Shown here piece by piece: positions 1 to 10,166 of a stretch of 64,000 nt of DNA. Each line of letters begins with the position of its first letter. The first letter of the stretch is position 1. The DNA comes from Frigoribacterium sp. CG_9.8. GTDB taxonomy: Bacteria; Actinomycetota; Actinomycetes; Actinomycetales; Microbacteriaceae. The position numbers and the translations under genes are program-made. The DNA is taken from NCBI RefSeq assembly GCF_015751965.1, contig NZ_JADOVH010000001.1:434001-498000 (forward strand), written 5' to 3'. Below the pieces are notes generated by a model. It searched no databases. It saw only the letters and a program-made list of their open reading frames with translations, and had not been told where the DNA came from.

Positions 1-1
1 C

Positions 2-1030
2 ACGATGCGTCCTGACCTGACGATCGGCTTCTTCAACCACATCCCTTTCCCGCCCTACGGCATCTACTCGCAGCTGCCGTGGCGCACCCAGATAATCGAG
101 GGACTTCTCGGAGCAGATGTGATCGGCTTTCAGCGGGTCGCCGACGCCAGCAACTTTCAGCGCGCGGTGCGCCGCCTCAAGGGTTACTCCACGAAGGGGT
201 CCCAAGTGGAGGTGCCGCTCGTCGATGCCTCGCCCGGGGTGCGGGTGTTCGGGGAGATCACGCGCCAGGGCTCGTTTCGCACGGTGGTCGCCCGCGCGTT
301 TCCCATCTCGATCGACAGCGCGAGTTTCGAAGAACTCGCCCGAAGCCCTGAGGTGCAGGAGCGGGCGAAGCAGATCCGGATCGAGCTCGGTAGCCCGCGC
401 ACGGTGATGCTCGGAGTCGATCGGCTCGACTACACCAAGGGCATCACGCACCGGCTCAAGGCGTATGGCGAGTTGCTGGCCGAGGGTCGGCTGAGCGCCG
501 AGGATGTCACGATGGTGCAGGTTGCCAACCCCAGCCGCGAGCGGGTGCAGGCGTATATGGCGCTGCGCGACGAGATCGAACTGACCGTCGGTCGCATCAA
601 TGGGGACTACGGCACGATCGCGCACGTACCGATCAGCTACCAGCATCACGGCTTTCCCCGCAATGAGATGGTGGCGCTCTACCTGGCCGCCGACGTGATG
701 CTGGTGACTGCGCTTCGGGATGGAATGAACCTCGTGGCAAAGGAGTACGTCGCCTGCCGCTTCGACGACGATGGCGTGCTCATCCTCAGTGAGTTTGCGG
801 GGGCCTCGGACGAGTTGAAGCGCGCGCTGCTGGTCAATCCGCACGATATCGACGGGGTGAAGGACGCCATCATGCAGGCCATCTCGATGCCGAAGGGCGA
901 ACGGACTGCGCGGATGCGGTCGCTGCGCAAACGAGTGCTTGAGCATGATGTCTCGCGGTGGTCGCGCGAATTTCTCGGAGTGCTCGGGAGCCGGGCGCAC
1001 CACGGATCCGAGGGTCACGAGCGCGTCTGA
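2..1030 (+). CDS. otsA: Trehalose-6-phosphate synthase OtsA, 3' part (5' end outside window)
   Basis: This is the C-terminal three quarters of a GT20 glycosyltransferase that makes trehalose 6-phosphate from a nucleotide-activated glucose and glucose 6-phosphate in the cytoplasm. The frame is open from the first base, so the true start lies upstream; roughly 130 N-terminal residues are missing compared with the usual 460-480. Visible family motifs are FFNHIPFPP near the left edge, GVDRLDYTKGI (sugar-phosphate and nucleotide site) and LRDGMNLVAKEY in the second Rossmann lobe. The stop codon TGA overlaps the otsB start by one base, so the two are translationally coupled. Identity is secure; only the N-terminus is unknown. 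Confidence 0.95.
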   Translation, partial: TMRPDLTIGFFNHIPFPPYGIYSQLPWRTQIIEGLLGADVIGFQRVADASNFQRAVRRLKGYSTKGSQVEVPLVDASPGVRVFGEITRQGSFRTVVARAFPISIDSASFEELARSPEVQERAKQIRIELGSPRTVMLGVDRLDYTKGITHRLKAYGELLAEGRLSAEDVTMVQVANPSRERVQAYMALRDEIELTVGRINGDYGTIAHVPISYQHHGFPRNEMVALYLAADVMLVTALRDGMNLVAKEYVACRFDDDGVLILSEFAGASDELKRALLVNPHDIDGVKDAIMQAISMPKGERTARMRSLRKRVLEHDVSRWSREFLGVLGSRAHHGSEGHERV

Positions 1031-1845
1031 TGGTCGATGTTGACACCCCGCCCAATTTCTCCCGCCTTCCCGAGCCGTTCATCGGGGCGCTTCGCGAGCT
1101 TGCCCGCACCCGCCGACTGCTTGTCGCTCTCGACTTCGACGGCACGCTCGCACCGGAGGTGGATGTTCCGGAACGGGCTCGCGCGCTGCCGGAGGCTCGT
1201 GCGGCCGTGCTTCGCCTCAACGACATGCCCAACACGCGGGTGGCACTCGTCTCCGGGCGCGCGCTGGACAGTCTGATTTCGGTCTCTGACCTGCCAGACA
1301 GCGTGCTGCTCGTCGGCTCGCATGGCATCGAGCTGCGGCTCGATAAGCCCGGGGACAGCGTCACCCTCAATACCATCGAGTTTGAGCGCATCGACGTGCT
1401 CGGCGAGGTGCTTACTGAGGTCGCCAAATCCTTCGATGAGGTCTGGCTCGAGGAGAAACCGGCCGGCTTCGCTCTCCACACTCGCCTCGCCTCGGAGCAC
1501 AACAGCCGGATCGCCCATTTAGTCGCGCGCAGCGAGACCGCTGCGGAGCTCGACGACCTCACGATCCGCAGCGGCAAGGATGTGCTCGAGTTCTCGGTGC
1601 GATCCACCAACAAGGGCGAGGCTATCGAGCATCTGCGCACCTACACGAACGCCACTGCGGTCTTTTATGCTGGCGACGACGTGACAGACGAGGATGCCTT
1701 CGCGGCCCTCGGTGCGGATGATGTCGGCCTCAAAAGCGGCTCGGGATCGACCCTCGCAAACTTTCGGGTCGGCGGCCCGATCGATGTCGCCAGGGCGATC
1801 AATCTGCTCGCGGATCTCCGCGAGGGCGATGTACACGAGCAGTAG
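1030..1845 (+). CDS. otsB: Trehalose-6-phosphate phosphatase OtsB
   Basis: A HAD-superfamily phosphatase of 271 aa that removes phosphate from trehalose 6-phosphate, the second step after OtsA. HAD motif I is ALDFDGTLAPE at residues 34-44 (nucleophile Asp35), and motif IV is GDDVTDEDAF near residue 220. The start was placed at the ATG overlapping the otsA stop (TGATG). The frame stays open further upstream (an ATG at 958), but that extension lies inside otsA and carries no family sequence. Trehalose made by this pair usually serves as a compatible solute. Confidence 0.93.
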   Translation: MVDVDTPPNFSRLPEPFIGALRELARTRRLLVALDFDGTLAPEVDVPERARALPEARAAVLRLNDMPNTRVALVSGRALDSLISVSDLPDSVLLVGSHGIELRLDKPGDSVTLNTIEFERIDVLGEVLTEVAKSFDEVWLEEKPAGFALHTRLASEHNSRIAHLVARSETAAELDDLTIRSGKDVLEFSVRSTNKGEAIEHLRTYTNATAVFYAGDDVTDEDAFAALGADDVGLKSGSGSTLANFRVGGPIDVARAINLLADLREGDVHEQ

Positions 1846-1846
1846 T

Positions 1847-1859
1847 GGGCGTGACGCCC
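1847..1859 (+). terminator. Short hairpin after otsB
   Basis: A perfect 5-bp stem (GGGCG/CGCCC) with a 3-base loop begins two bases after the otsB stop. It has no T-run, so it is at best a weak terminator separating the trehalose pair from ilvD. The rest of the 85-base gap holds a possible -10 element (TAGACT) just before the ilvD start, which would make ilvD nearly leaderless. Confidence 0.35.
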
Positions 1860-1930
1860 TCACTCTTCGCGGCGGCCTCACGGCACCGATGGAGCTAATC
1901 CACTGGCGGCGACGTTCTAGACTCTGATAC

Positions 1931-3628
1931 ATGCCCGAAACAGTCGACTGGAAACCCCGTTCTCGCGTCGTAACCGATGGCCTCGAAGCCACGACGTCTC
2001 GCGGCATGCTGCGCGCTATCGGCATGGGTGACACCGACTGGGAGAAGCCGCAGATCGGCATTGCCAGCTCGTGGAACGAGATCGGCCCGTGCAACCTCAG
2101 TCTCGATCGCTTGGCAAAGGCCGCGAAAGAGGGCGTGCACTCCGGCGGAGGCTATCCGTTGCAATTCGGCACTATCTCCGTCTCCGATGGAATCTCGATG
2201 GGTCATGAGGGAATGCATTTCTCCCTGGTGAGCCGCGAGGTGATCGCCGACTCCGTCGAAGTGGTCATGCAGGCCGAGCGCCTCGACGGCTCGGTGCTGC
2301 TGGCCGGCTGTGACAAGTCCATCCCCGGCATGTTGATGGCCGCCGCGCGCCTCGACCTCGCCTCGGTATTCCTGTATGCCGGCTCCATCGCTCCCGGCTG
2401 GGTGAAGCTCAGTGACGGAACCGAGAAGGACATCACCATCATCGACTCCTTCGAAGCGGTTGGCGCCGTTCAGGCCGGCACGATGTCGGTGGAGGACGCC
2501 AAGCTGATCGAGTGCGCCTTCGCTCCCGGCGAGGGTACCTGTGGAGGCATGTACACCGCTAACACGATGGCGAGCGTTGCCGAGGCGCTCGGAATGAGCC
2601 TGCCGGGGTCGACCAGCCCCGCGTCGGCAGATCGTCGCCGCGATAACTTCGCGCACCGTTCCGGCGAAGCTGTGGTGGGAATGTTGCAGCGCGGGCATAC
2701 TGCCCGCGACATCCTCACCATGAAGGCGTTTGAAAATGCGATCGCGGTCGGGATGGCCCTTGGCGGTTCAACCAATATCGTGCTTCATCTCCTTGCCATC
2801 GCAAACGAGGCCGAAGTGCCACTCACCCTCGCGGACTTCAACCGCATCGGAGACCGGGTGCCCCACATTGCCGATGTGAAGCCATTCGGCAGGTTCGTCA
2901 TGAACGACGTTGACCGCCACGGGGGCGTGCCGGTACTGATGAAAGCGCTGCTGGATGCCGGACTGCTGCACGGAGATGCGCTGACGGTGACCGGCAAGAC
3001 AGTGGCCGAGAACCTGGCGGAGTTGAACCCCGGTCCGCTCGACGGCACCGTCTTGCGCACGCTGGACAACCCATTCCACGCCACGGGCGGACTCACCATC
3101 CTGCATGGGTCGCTCGCTCCCGAAGGCTCGGTTGTGAAGACGGCCGGATTCGACTCGACGCTGTTCGAGGGCCCGGCTCGCGTGTTCGAGCGGGAGCGGG
3201 CCGCGATGGATGCTCTTGAAGCGGGCACGATCACGAAGGGCGACATCGTCGTCATCCGCTATGAAGGACCCAAGGGTGGGCCGGGTATGCGCGAGATGCT
3301 CTCGATCACCGCTCGGATCAAGGGAGCTGGGCTCGGTAAGGATGTACTACTCTTAACAGACGGTCGATTCTCAGGCGGCACAACCGGACTGTGCATCGGC
3401 CACATAGCACCCGAAGCGGTGGACGCAGGTCCCATTGCCTTCGTGCGCGATGGTGATCTCATACGGGTCGATATCGCTGCTCGATCCCTCGATTTACTTG
3501 TCGACGAGACTGAGCTAGCCGCTCGCCGCTCTGGCTGGGCTCCGCTTCCCCCGCGCTATACCCGTGGCGTCCTCGCAAAATACTCGAGGCTCGTGCACTC
3601 TGCCTCAGAGGGCGCAATCACGGGCTGA
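1931..3628 (+). CDS. ilvD: Dihydroxy-acid dehydratase IlvD
   Basis: An iron-sulfur dehydratase of 565 aa that converts 2,3-dihydroxy-3-methylbutanoate and its ethyl homologue to the 2-oxo acids of valine and isoleucine synthesis. The three cluster-binding cysteines are visible: Cys54 in GPCNLSL, Cys127 in AGCDKS and Cys204 in [12 protein letters not shown]. The C-terminal half carries the conserved [13 protein letters not shown] stretch. Length is normal. It opens the ilvDBNC run; the 61-base gap to ilvB has no obvious terminator, so cotranscription is likely. Confidence 0.96.
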   Translation: MPETVDWKPRSRVVTDGLEATTSRGMLRAIGMGDTDWEKPQIGIASSWNEIGPCNLSLDRLAKAAKEGVHSGGGYPLQFGTISVSDGISMGHEGMHFSLVSREVIADSVEVVMQAERLDGSVLLAGCDKSIPGMLMAAARLDLASVFLYAGSIAPGWVKLSDGTEKDITIIDSFEAVGAVQAGTMSVEDAKLIECAFAPGEGTCGGMYTANTMASVAEALGMSLPGSTSPASADRRRDNFAHRSGEAVVGMLQRGHTARDILTMKAFENAIAVGMALGGSTNIVLHLLAIANEAEVPLTLADFNRIGDRVPHIADVKPFGRFVMNDVDRHGGVPVLMKALLDAGLLHGDALTVTGKTVAENLAELNPGPLDGTVLRTLDNPFHATGGLTILHGSLAPEGSVVKTAGFDSTLFEGPARVFERERAAMDALEAGTITKGDIVVIRYEGPKGGPGMREMLSITARIKGAGLGKDVLLLTDGRFSGGTTGLCIGHIAPEAVDAGPIAFVRDGDLIRVDIAARSLDLLVDETELAARRSGWAPLPPRYTRGVLAKYSRLVHSASEGAITG

Positions 3629-3689
3629 CAGCCGTACGAGTCAGCCCGCCCCACACTATTCGCACTCCATACCTCGCAAGGAATATTCA

Positions 3690-5489
3690 ATGTCCACGGA
3701 AACTTTTCCCTTGCCAGCAGCACCAACCAAGAAAGTCGCAGAGCCCGAGATCCTCACCGGATCGGGCGCGATCCTTCGCTCACTAGAGAATCTCGGCGTC
3801 ACGGATGTCTTTGGCCTGCCCGGCGGCGCCATCATGCCGTTTTACGACGAGTTGATGTCATCGACCGGCATCCGTCACATTCTCGTGCGCCACGAGCAGG
3901 GCGCCGGCCACGCTGCGGAGGGCTACGCGTCTTCTACCGGTCGACTCGGTGTCTGCATCGCAACCTCGGGCCCGGGCGCCACCAACCTCGTGACCGCGAT
4001 CGCGGACGCCTACATGGACTCCGTGCCGATGCTCGCGATCACCGGTCAGGTCTTTTCCACGCTGATGGGAACCGATGCATTCCAGGAGGTCGACATCGTG
4101 GGAATCACGATGCCGATCACCAAGCACTCCTTCCTCGTGACGAGGCCGGAAGACATCCCAGCCACCATCGCAGCCGCCTACCAGATCGCGATGACCGGCC
4201 GCCCCGGCCCAGTGCTGGTGGACGTCACCAAGGACTGCCAGCAGAACAAGGCCCCATTCATCTGGCCGCCGAAGGTCGACCTTCCCGGTTACCGTCCGGT
4301 GCAAAAGGCCCACGGAAAGCAGATCCAGGCGGCCGCGCAGCTGCTCGCGGAATCGAAGCGTCCGGTCTTCTACGTTGGTGGCGGTGTGATCCGGGCCAAA
4401 GCATCCGCTGAGCTGCTCGAGCTTGCCGAGCTGGTAGGGGCACCGGTCGTCACGACGCTGATGGCCCGTGGAGCCTTCCCCGACTCAAACCCGCTCAACC
4501 TGGGCATGCCGGGGATGCACGGCACGGTTCCCGCTGTTCTGTCCCTCCAGGAAGCCGACCTTCTCATCTCTCTCTGCGCCCGCTTCGATGACCGAGTCAC
4601 CGGCAAGCCGAGCGAATTTGCGCCGAACGCGAAGGTCGTACACGTTGACATCGATCCGGCCGAGATCTCTAAGATCCGCTTCGCTGATGTCCCCATCGTC
4701 GGCGATGCCAAGGAAGTCATCGCCGATTTCACCCTCGCTTACCGCGAGGCGATCAAGACCACGCCGTCTGATTTGACCGAGTGGTGGCAACGTCTCAACC
4801 TGCTGCGCGCTCAATACCCGCTCGGCTACGACGAGCCGGAAGACGGCCTGCTCTCACCGCAGTACGTGATCCAACGCATCGGCCAGCTCACCGGACCGGA
4901 AGCGATCTACGCGTCCGGCGTCGGGCAGCACCAGATGTGGGCGGCGCAATACATCAAATACGAGCGCCCCAATTCCTGGCTCAACTCGGGAGGCGCCGGG
5001 ACCATGGGTTACGGTGTGCCCGCGGCGATGGGAGCAAAGGTCGCCGAACCCGACCGCACGGTTTGGGCGATCGACGGTGACGGATGTTTCCAGATGACAA
5101 ATCAGGAGCTCGCCACCTGCACGATCAACAAGATCCCGATCAAGGTCGCGATCATCAACAATTCCTCCCTCGGCATGGTGCGCCAGTGGCAGACCCTCTT
5201 CTATGACGGCCGCCACTCGTTCACCGACCTGAACACGGGCCATGACACGGTGATGATCCCGGACTTTGTGAAGATGGCTGACGCGTATGGCGCTCTCGGC
5301 ATCCGGGTGCGCAAGAAGGAAGACGTGGATGCGGCGATCCTTCTCGCGAACGAGACGAATGATCGCCCAGTGGTGATCGACTTCATCGTGAGCCCGCATT
5401 CGATGGTCTGGCCGATGGTGCCGCAGGGCGTTGGCAACTCCAACGTGCAGTACGCGAAGGATCATGCACCGTCGTGGGATGAGGACTAG
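3690..5489 (+). CDS. ilvB: Acetolactate synthase large subunit
   Basis: A ThDP- and FAD-dependent enzyme of 599 aa that condenses pyruvate with pyruvate or 2-oxobutyrate, the committed step to branched-chain amino acids. The catalytic Glu69 lies in [14 protein letters not shown]. The C-terminal ThDP/Mg motif begins [13 protein letters not shown] and ends with NNSSLGMV. The start was set at 3690 because AAGGAA lies 7 bases upstream; the frame is open to 3564, but that part overlaps ilvD. Four bases separate it from ilvN, its regulatory subunit. Confidence 0.96.
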   Translation: MSTETFPLPAAPTKKVAEPEILTGSGAILRSLENLGVTDVFGLPGGAIMPFYDELMSSTGIRHILVRHEQGAGHAAEGYASSTGRLGVCIATSGPGATNLVTAIADAYMDSVPMLAITGQVFSTLMGTDAFQEVDIVGITMPITKHSFLVTRPEDIPATIAAAYQIAMTGRPGPVLVDVTKDCQQNKAPFIWPPKVDLPGYRPVQKAHGKQIQAAAQLLAESKRPVFYVGGGVIRAKASAELLELAELVGAPVVTTLMARGAFPDSNPLNLGMPGMHGTVPAVLSLQEADLLISLCARFDDRVTGKPSEFAPNAKVVHVDIDPAEISKIRFADVPIVGDAKEVIADFTLAYREAIKTTPSDLTEWWQRLNLLRAQYPLGYDEPEDGLLSPQYVIQRIGQLTGPEAIYASGVGQHQMWAAQYIKYERPNSWLNSGGAGTMGYGVPAAMGAKVAEPDRTVWAIDGDGCFQMTNQELATCTINKIPIKVAIINNSSLGMVRQWQTLFYDGRHSFTDLNTGHDTVMIPDFVKMADAYGALGIRVRKKEDVDAAILLANETNDRPVVIDFIVSPHSMVWPMVPQGVGNSNVQYAKDHAPSWDED

Positions 5490-5493
5490 GCAG

Positions 5494-6000
5494 ATGACGC
5501 ACGTTCTTTCTCTTCTGGTCGAGGACAAACCCGGGCTCCTCACCCGCGTCGCCGGCTTGTTCGCCCGCCGCGGCTTCAACATCGAGAGCCTCGCGGTCGG
5601 GGCGAGCGAGATCCCCGGACTCTCCCGCATCACCGTGGTGGTGGATGTTGAAGAGCTGCCGCTCGAGCAGGTGACCAAGCAGCTCAATAAGCTGGTGAAC
5701 GTGATCAAGATCGTCGAGCTGGATCCGGTTCAGACCGTCGAGCGGGAACACATGCTGATCAAGGTGCGCGTCGACAACACCACCCGCAGCCAGATTCTCG
5801 AAGCTGCCACACTGTTTCGGGCGCGCATTGTGGATGTCGCAACCGACGCCCTCGTGATCGAGGTCACCGGTGATACGGCAAAGGTGGAGGCACTGCTGAG
5901 GGTGCTCGAGCCCTACGGGATCAAGGAAATCGCGCAGTCCGGCCTTCTCGCGATCGGTCGCGGATCCAAGAGCATCACCGAGCGGGTCTTCAAAAATTGA
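5494..6000 (+). CDS. ilvN: Acetolactate synthase small (regulatory) subunit
   Basis: A regulatory subunit of 168 aa that binds the large subunit and confers valine feedback control. The N-terminal ACT domain is clear (HVLSLLVEDKPGLLTRVAGL, then RRGFNIESLAVG), followed by the small-subunit C-terminal domain (EHMLIKVRVD ... YGIKEIAQSGLLAIGRG). The ATG at 5494 begins the ACT domain and directly follows the ilvB stop. Two upstream in-frame ATGs lie inside ilvB and are not credible. Confidence 0.95.
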   Translation: MTHVLSLLVEDKPGLLTRVAGLFARRGFNIESLAVGASEIPGLSRITVVVDVEELPLEQVTKQLNKLVNVIKIVELDPVQTVEREHMLIKVRVDNTTRSQILEAATLFRARIVDVATDALVIEVTGDTAKVEALLRVLEPYGIKEIAQSGLLAIGRGSKSITERVFKN

Positions 6001-6028
6001 CGGCCGACAAGCGCCGTCGGATCGAGTG

Positions 6029-6094
6029 GGCCGCTCGCGGCCGAATAGAGATTTCAACCAAAAGAAACACTGCACCACGAAACCGCCGGTTTCG
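6029..6094 (+). promoter_or_regulatory. Two hairpins in the ilvN-ilvC spacer
   Basis: The 146-base spacer between ilvN and ilvC contains two small hairpins. GGCCG/CGGCC lies at 6029-6042, and CGAAACC/GGTTTCG with a 3-base loop lies at 6078-6094. Neither is followed by a T-run. They could be processing sites, or part of a leader tuning ilvC separately from ilvBN. I see no leader peptide rich in Val, Leu or Ile codons. Confidence 0.3.
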
Positions 6095-6098
6095 GTAG

Positions 6099-7172
<1,074 letters not shown>

Positions 7173-7186
7173 CTTCGCTCCGCAGG

Positions 7187-7210
7187 GACCCCGGTCACTC
7201 GACCGGGGTC
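7187..7210 (+). terminator. Transcription terminator after ilvC
   Basis: A perfect 10-bp stem (GACCCCGGTC/GACCGGGGTC) with a 4-base loop ACTC begins 15 bases after the ilvC stop and is followed by TTCTC. It is the likely end of the ilvDBNC transcript and marks the border with the accessory region. Confidence 0.75.
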
Positions 7211-7254
7211 TTCTCGCTGCCTCCCGCATTCGCCGGGTATGTGCCACGGTTGCC

Positions 7255-7869
7255 ATGGGTCTGGTGCTGCTCTACGTGCTGATCGACGTCGTGCTGCAGT
7301 TCCTTCCGCCGCACTATTGCGTGATTTCGGATGCCGAAAGTAACCTCGCTGTCGGCCCGTTTGGCTGGGTGATGAACCTCAACTTCCTGGCCAGGGCGCT
7401 GATGAGCGGATGTGTCGTGGTGGCGGTCGCGCTCACGGCTCCCGCCTCACGATTGCGACGAGTCGGCTCGGTGTTACTCGCGATTGGGGGACTGTGCTCA
7501 GCGGCACTAGTGTTCTTCCCCGCGGATGTCAACCTCCCGGGCGAGTTCGGCATGACCCCGCGAACGACTGTCGGGCTCGTGCATGTGGTGTTTGCGACAT
7601 CCGGATTTCTCGTCGTTATTGCGGCCATGACGTTGCTCACCCTGTGGATCGGGCGCCGGCGTCTCGTAATGGGCTTCTTCGTGGTGGCGCTGGCTGGCCT
7701 CGGCTTACTCACGGTGAGCCTCATCGTCCTGCCTCAGGTGGTTGGGCTCACCGAGCGGCTCTGTCTGGTCGGGATCCTCGGCTGGACTTTCGCGCTGTGC
7801 CTCGAGCTGCGCCGGCTCGGGCTGCAGCGGCTTGACGGCACGAAAGCTGCTGTGCGGTCGCGGTGGTGA
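7255..7869 (+). CDS. DUF998-type membrane protein
   Basis: A membrane protein of about 204 aa with six predicted hydrophobic segments, including VLLYVLIDVVLQFL near the N-terminus and GFLVVIAAMTLLTLWI in the middle. The short loop ISDAESNLAVGPFGWVMN resembles the DUF998 family, whose function is unknown. The start is the first ATG after the ilvC terminator; the frame is open far upstream, but only antiparallel to or inside ilvC. It stands alone between ilvC and the convergent Mo oxidoreductase pair. Confidence 0.7.
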   Translation: MGLVLLYVLIDVVLQFLPPHYCVISDAESNLAVGPFGWVMNLNFLARALMSGCVVVAVALTAPASRLRRVGSVLLAIGGLCSAALVFFPADVNLPGEFGMTPRTTVGLVHVVFATSGFLVVIAAMTLLTLWIGRRRLVMGFFVVALAGLGLLTVSLIVLPQVVGLTERLCLVGILGWTFALCLELRRLGLQRLDGTKAAVRSRW

Positions 7870-7933
7870 GATCTGCGGAGAAGAGCTCGTAAGAGCGGCC
7901 CTGCGAGGGAATTGCCGGCGACCGGTTCGGGCA

Positions 7934-8689
7934 TCAAGCCCCTCCGAATCGTTCGGTTTTCACACGCTCTGGATCGTGCCCGAGAGCGACGAGGTGGTTC
8001 GCCACTGTTTCGACGAAACCGGTGGGCCCGCAGACGAATACCGCCGGGGAGAGCGAGGCCGCGAAGGCGGATGCCGAGAGGTCGGCGCGTGCGATGCGGC
8101 CGGCCTGCCGTGGCCATCCGTCGGGTGCGTGCCTGGTGTACGCCCAGGTGACCTCGAGATGGGCGGTGGGCGTCTCCAGCTCGGAACGGAAGAATGCGTC
8201 GTCCGGGGTGCGCACCGAGTAGAGCAGGCGGAATGGCGCGGTGCTGCCTGAGGCGGCATGGGACCGGATCATCGCCATCAGCGGCACAATCCCGGAGCCT
8301 CCACCGATCAACTGCACCGGTTCGGTCTGCGTCGGCTTCCAGACGAACCAGCCGCCGAGGGGACCGCGCAGTTCGATCTCGTCCCCGGGCAGAAGGTCAT
8401 CGACCAGGTAGGGAGAGACCTCCCCGGTGGGGAACCGATCGACCGCGAGCTGCACCCGGTCAGACGGCCCTGCCGACGCGATCGAATAGGAGCGCACTGC
8501 CTGGTAGCCGTTGGGCGCGGTGAGTCGAACATCCGCGTGCTGCCCGGCGATATTGCCGCCCCAGCCCGGCACGTCGAGCACGATGCTGCGCGCGGTGGGT
8601 GTTTCGACAGCGGTCGAGACGACCACTCCCACATGCCAGAGCCCGATTCGGTGCGGAGGTGCGTCGCGGGTCTCTCGTTCGGTTACCAC
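7934..8689 (-). CDS. FAD/NAD(P)-binding oxidoreductase (ferredoxin reductase type)
   Basis: A flavin reductase of 251 aa. The FAD-binding domain holds RSYSIASAG (flavin site). The NAD(P) domain begins IGGGSGIVPLMAM and ends with VFVCGPTGFVETV. It has no 2Fe-2S domain, unlike phthalate-dioxygenase-type reductases. It lies 7 bases downstream of a sulfite-oxidase-like Mo protein and is the probable electron partner of that protein. The start is GTG at 8689, inside the spacer between the two genes. The physiological donor and acceptor are unknown. Confidence 0.85.
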   Translation of the reverse strand: MVTERETRDAPPHRIGLWHVGVVVSTAVETPTARSIVLDVPGWGGNIAGQHADVRLTAPNGYQAVRSYSIASAGPSDRVQLAVDRFPTGEVSPYLVDDLLPGDEIELRGPLGGWFVWKPTQTEPVQLIGGGSGIVPLMAMIRSHAASGSTAPFRLLYSVRTPDDAFFRSELETPTAHLEVTWAYTRHAPDGWPRQAGRIARADLSASAFAASLSPAVFVCGPTGFVETVANHLVALGHDPERVKTERFGGA

Positions 8690-8696
8690 CAGCTGC

Positions 8697-9290
8697 TCAC
8701 CAATAGCGCTGCTCGAGCCACGGATCGCCGTACATGTTGTACCCGTTCTGCTCCCAGAACCCGGGTTCGTCGGTCGGCATCATCTCGATGGAGTGGATCC
8801 ACTTGGCACTTTTCCAAAAGTAGAGGTGGGGGATGAGCAGCCGCGCCGGACCGCCGTGTTCGGCATCGAGGGGCTGGCCGTCGAACTCCAGTGCGATCCA
8901 CGCCTTGCCGCCGAGAATATCGGCGAGGGGGAGATTGGTCGTGTAGCCACCGTAGGAGTGAGCCATGACGTACCGGTCGGTGGTCGAGACATCCGCGAAC
9001 AGAGTGTCGATTGAGACCCCGCGCCAGCGTGTGCCGAACTTCGACCAGCGCGTCACACAGTGGATGTCCGTATCGATGGTCTCGATCGGCAGCGCGTTCA
9101 GCTCGTCCCAGTTCCAGGTATGGAGGGTCGCATCGTCAGTGCGGATGCCGAACTGCCAGTCTGCGGTCTTCACGTCTGGGGTGGGGCCGGCTGACAGAAC
9201 CGGGAAGTCCGTGGTGAGGTACTGGCCGGGCGGAAGCTGCGGGTTGTGTTCGCGACTGCGCCCGGTGAAACCACGAGAGATTACTGCCAT
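8697..9290 (-). CDS. Sulfite-oxidase-like molybdopterin oxidoreductase
   Basis: A protein of 197 aa made of a single oxidoreductase molybdopterin-binding domain of the SUOX/MsrP fold. The Mo-ligand cysteine is Cys78 in DIHCVTRWSKFG, and the conserved HSYGGYTTN and EHGGPARLLIPH loops follow. No Tat or Sec signal and no heme domain are present, so it should act in the cytoplasm, presumably reduced or oxidised through the adjacent flavoprotein. The start at 9290 is preferred over 9314 because GAAGGA lies 7 bases upstream. The substrate is unknown; homologues are often annotated as sulfite oxidase without proof. Confidence 0.85.
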   Translation of the reverse strand: MAVISRGFTGRSREHNPQLPPGQYLTTDFPVLSAGPTPDVKTADWQFGIRTDDATLHTWNWDELNALPIETIDTDIHCVTRWSKFGTRWRGVSIDTLFADVSTTDRYVMAHSYGGYTTNLPLADILGGKAWIALEFDGQPLDAEHGGPARLLIPHLYFWKSAKWIHSIEMMPTDEPGFWEQNGYNMYGDPWLEQRYW

Positions 9291-9326
9291 GAGAGGTTCC
9301 TTCTGTTGCTTCAAGACTATCGATCG

Positions 9327-10100
9327 TTACTGCTCGCGATCGAGGCCGCCCATGCGCTCGAGCACCGCGTGCACCAGCTCGATTTCGGCATCCGGGGTGA
9401 TGTGATGGTTGAGGTAGATGCCCTCGAGCCAGGAGAGCACTTCGTCGCGTTCGAGTCCGACGGCCGACCAATCGACATCCTGTTCGGCGGATGTCACCGG
9501 CTCGCCCGTCACCGGATCGAGCCAGGCCCGCGCGATGGTGCGATCGGGGGCGGCGCCATCCACCGGATTCCAGAGCAGGGCGATTGGATGGTTGTCACCG
9601 TCGACATGGTCCTGGCTGACACCGCCGGATCCGAGCCAGGGCAGGGTGAGGATCTCGCCCTCGATCTCCACCTCGATGAGGTCGAGTTGGGTTGGCTCGG
9701 TCTCGCAGACATAAAGCGGATAGCCCTCCTCGTGCCACGCTGCCGCCTCCTCGATGTCTTCCATGAGCTCGGGCATCCGTTCGAAGAAGTTGCTGGCCAG
9801 CGCAGTCGACCACTCGAGCAGCACTGCCGTGTCTAAATCTCTCCACGGGCTGTTCTCGCTCGGTTCGCCGCCCGCACCGTGGAAGTGGTGGGTGGCACCG
9901 GATGCGTCGAGGTCGAGATGAAGCTGTCCCTCGTCGTATCCGACATAGAGAGACACGAGATTCTCGTCGTCCTGCCATTCGGCGAAGATTTCCGGTTCGC
10001 GCAACGCCAGCGGCAGGGTGATCTTCGCCGCACGCTTATCGCCGAGGTCGAAGACCGCCTGAAAGATGGAATTTGGCAGGCGCAGCGTTTCGTCGGGCAT
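9327..10100 (-). CDS. Uncharacterised acidic protein
   Basis: A 257-aa acidic protein that I do not recognise. It starts MPDETLRLPNSIFQAVFDLG and is rich in Glu, Asp and Trp, with no membrane segment, signal peptide or cofactor motif visible. The ATG at 10100 has GGGAGAG about 8 bases upstream; the frame is open to 10586, but that part is antisense to moaA. It is divergent from moaA across 66 bases and lies 36 bases upstream of the Mo oxidoreductase gene on the same strand, so it may share their transcript. A chaperone or accessory role is only a guess. Confidence 0.65.
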   Translation of the reverse strand: MPDETLRLPNSIFQAVFDLGDKRAAKITLPLALREPEIFAEWQDDENLVSLYVGYDEGQLHLDLDASGATHHFHGAGGEPSENSPWRDLDTAVLLEWSTALASNFFERMPELMEDIEEAAAWHEEGYPLYVCETEPTQLDLIEVEIEGEILTLPWLGSGGVSQDHVDGDNHPIALLWNPVDGAAPDRTIARAWLDPVTGEPVTSAEQDVDWSAVGLERDEVLSWLEGIYLNHHITPDAEIELVHAVLERMGGLDREQ

Positions 10101-10166
10101 GTGCTTACTCTCCCACGCTCCCGCCCGGGTGAATATCGCCCCAACCCGGTCACGTAGTCTGAATGA

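Noticed and set aside
1846-1930. T-box or other leader upstream of ilvD
   Set aside because: The gap is only 85 bases and lacks the T-box core; only a small hairpin and a -10-like element are present.
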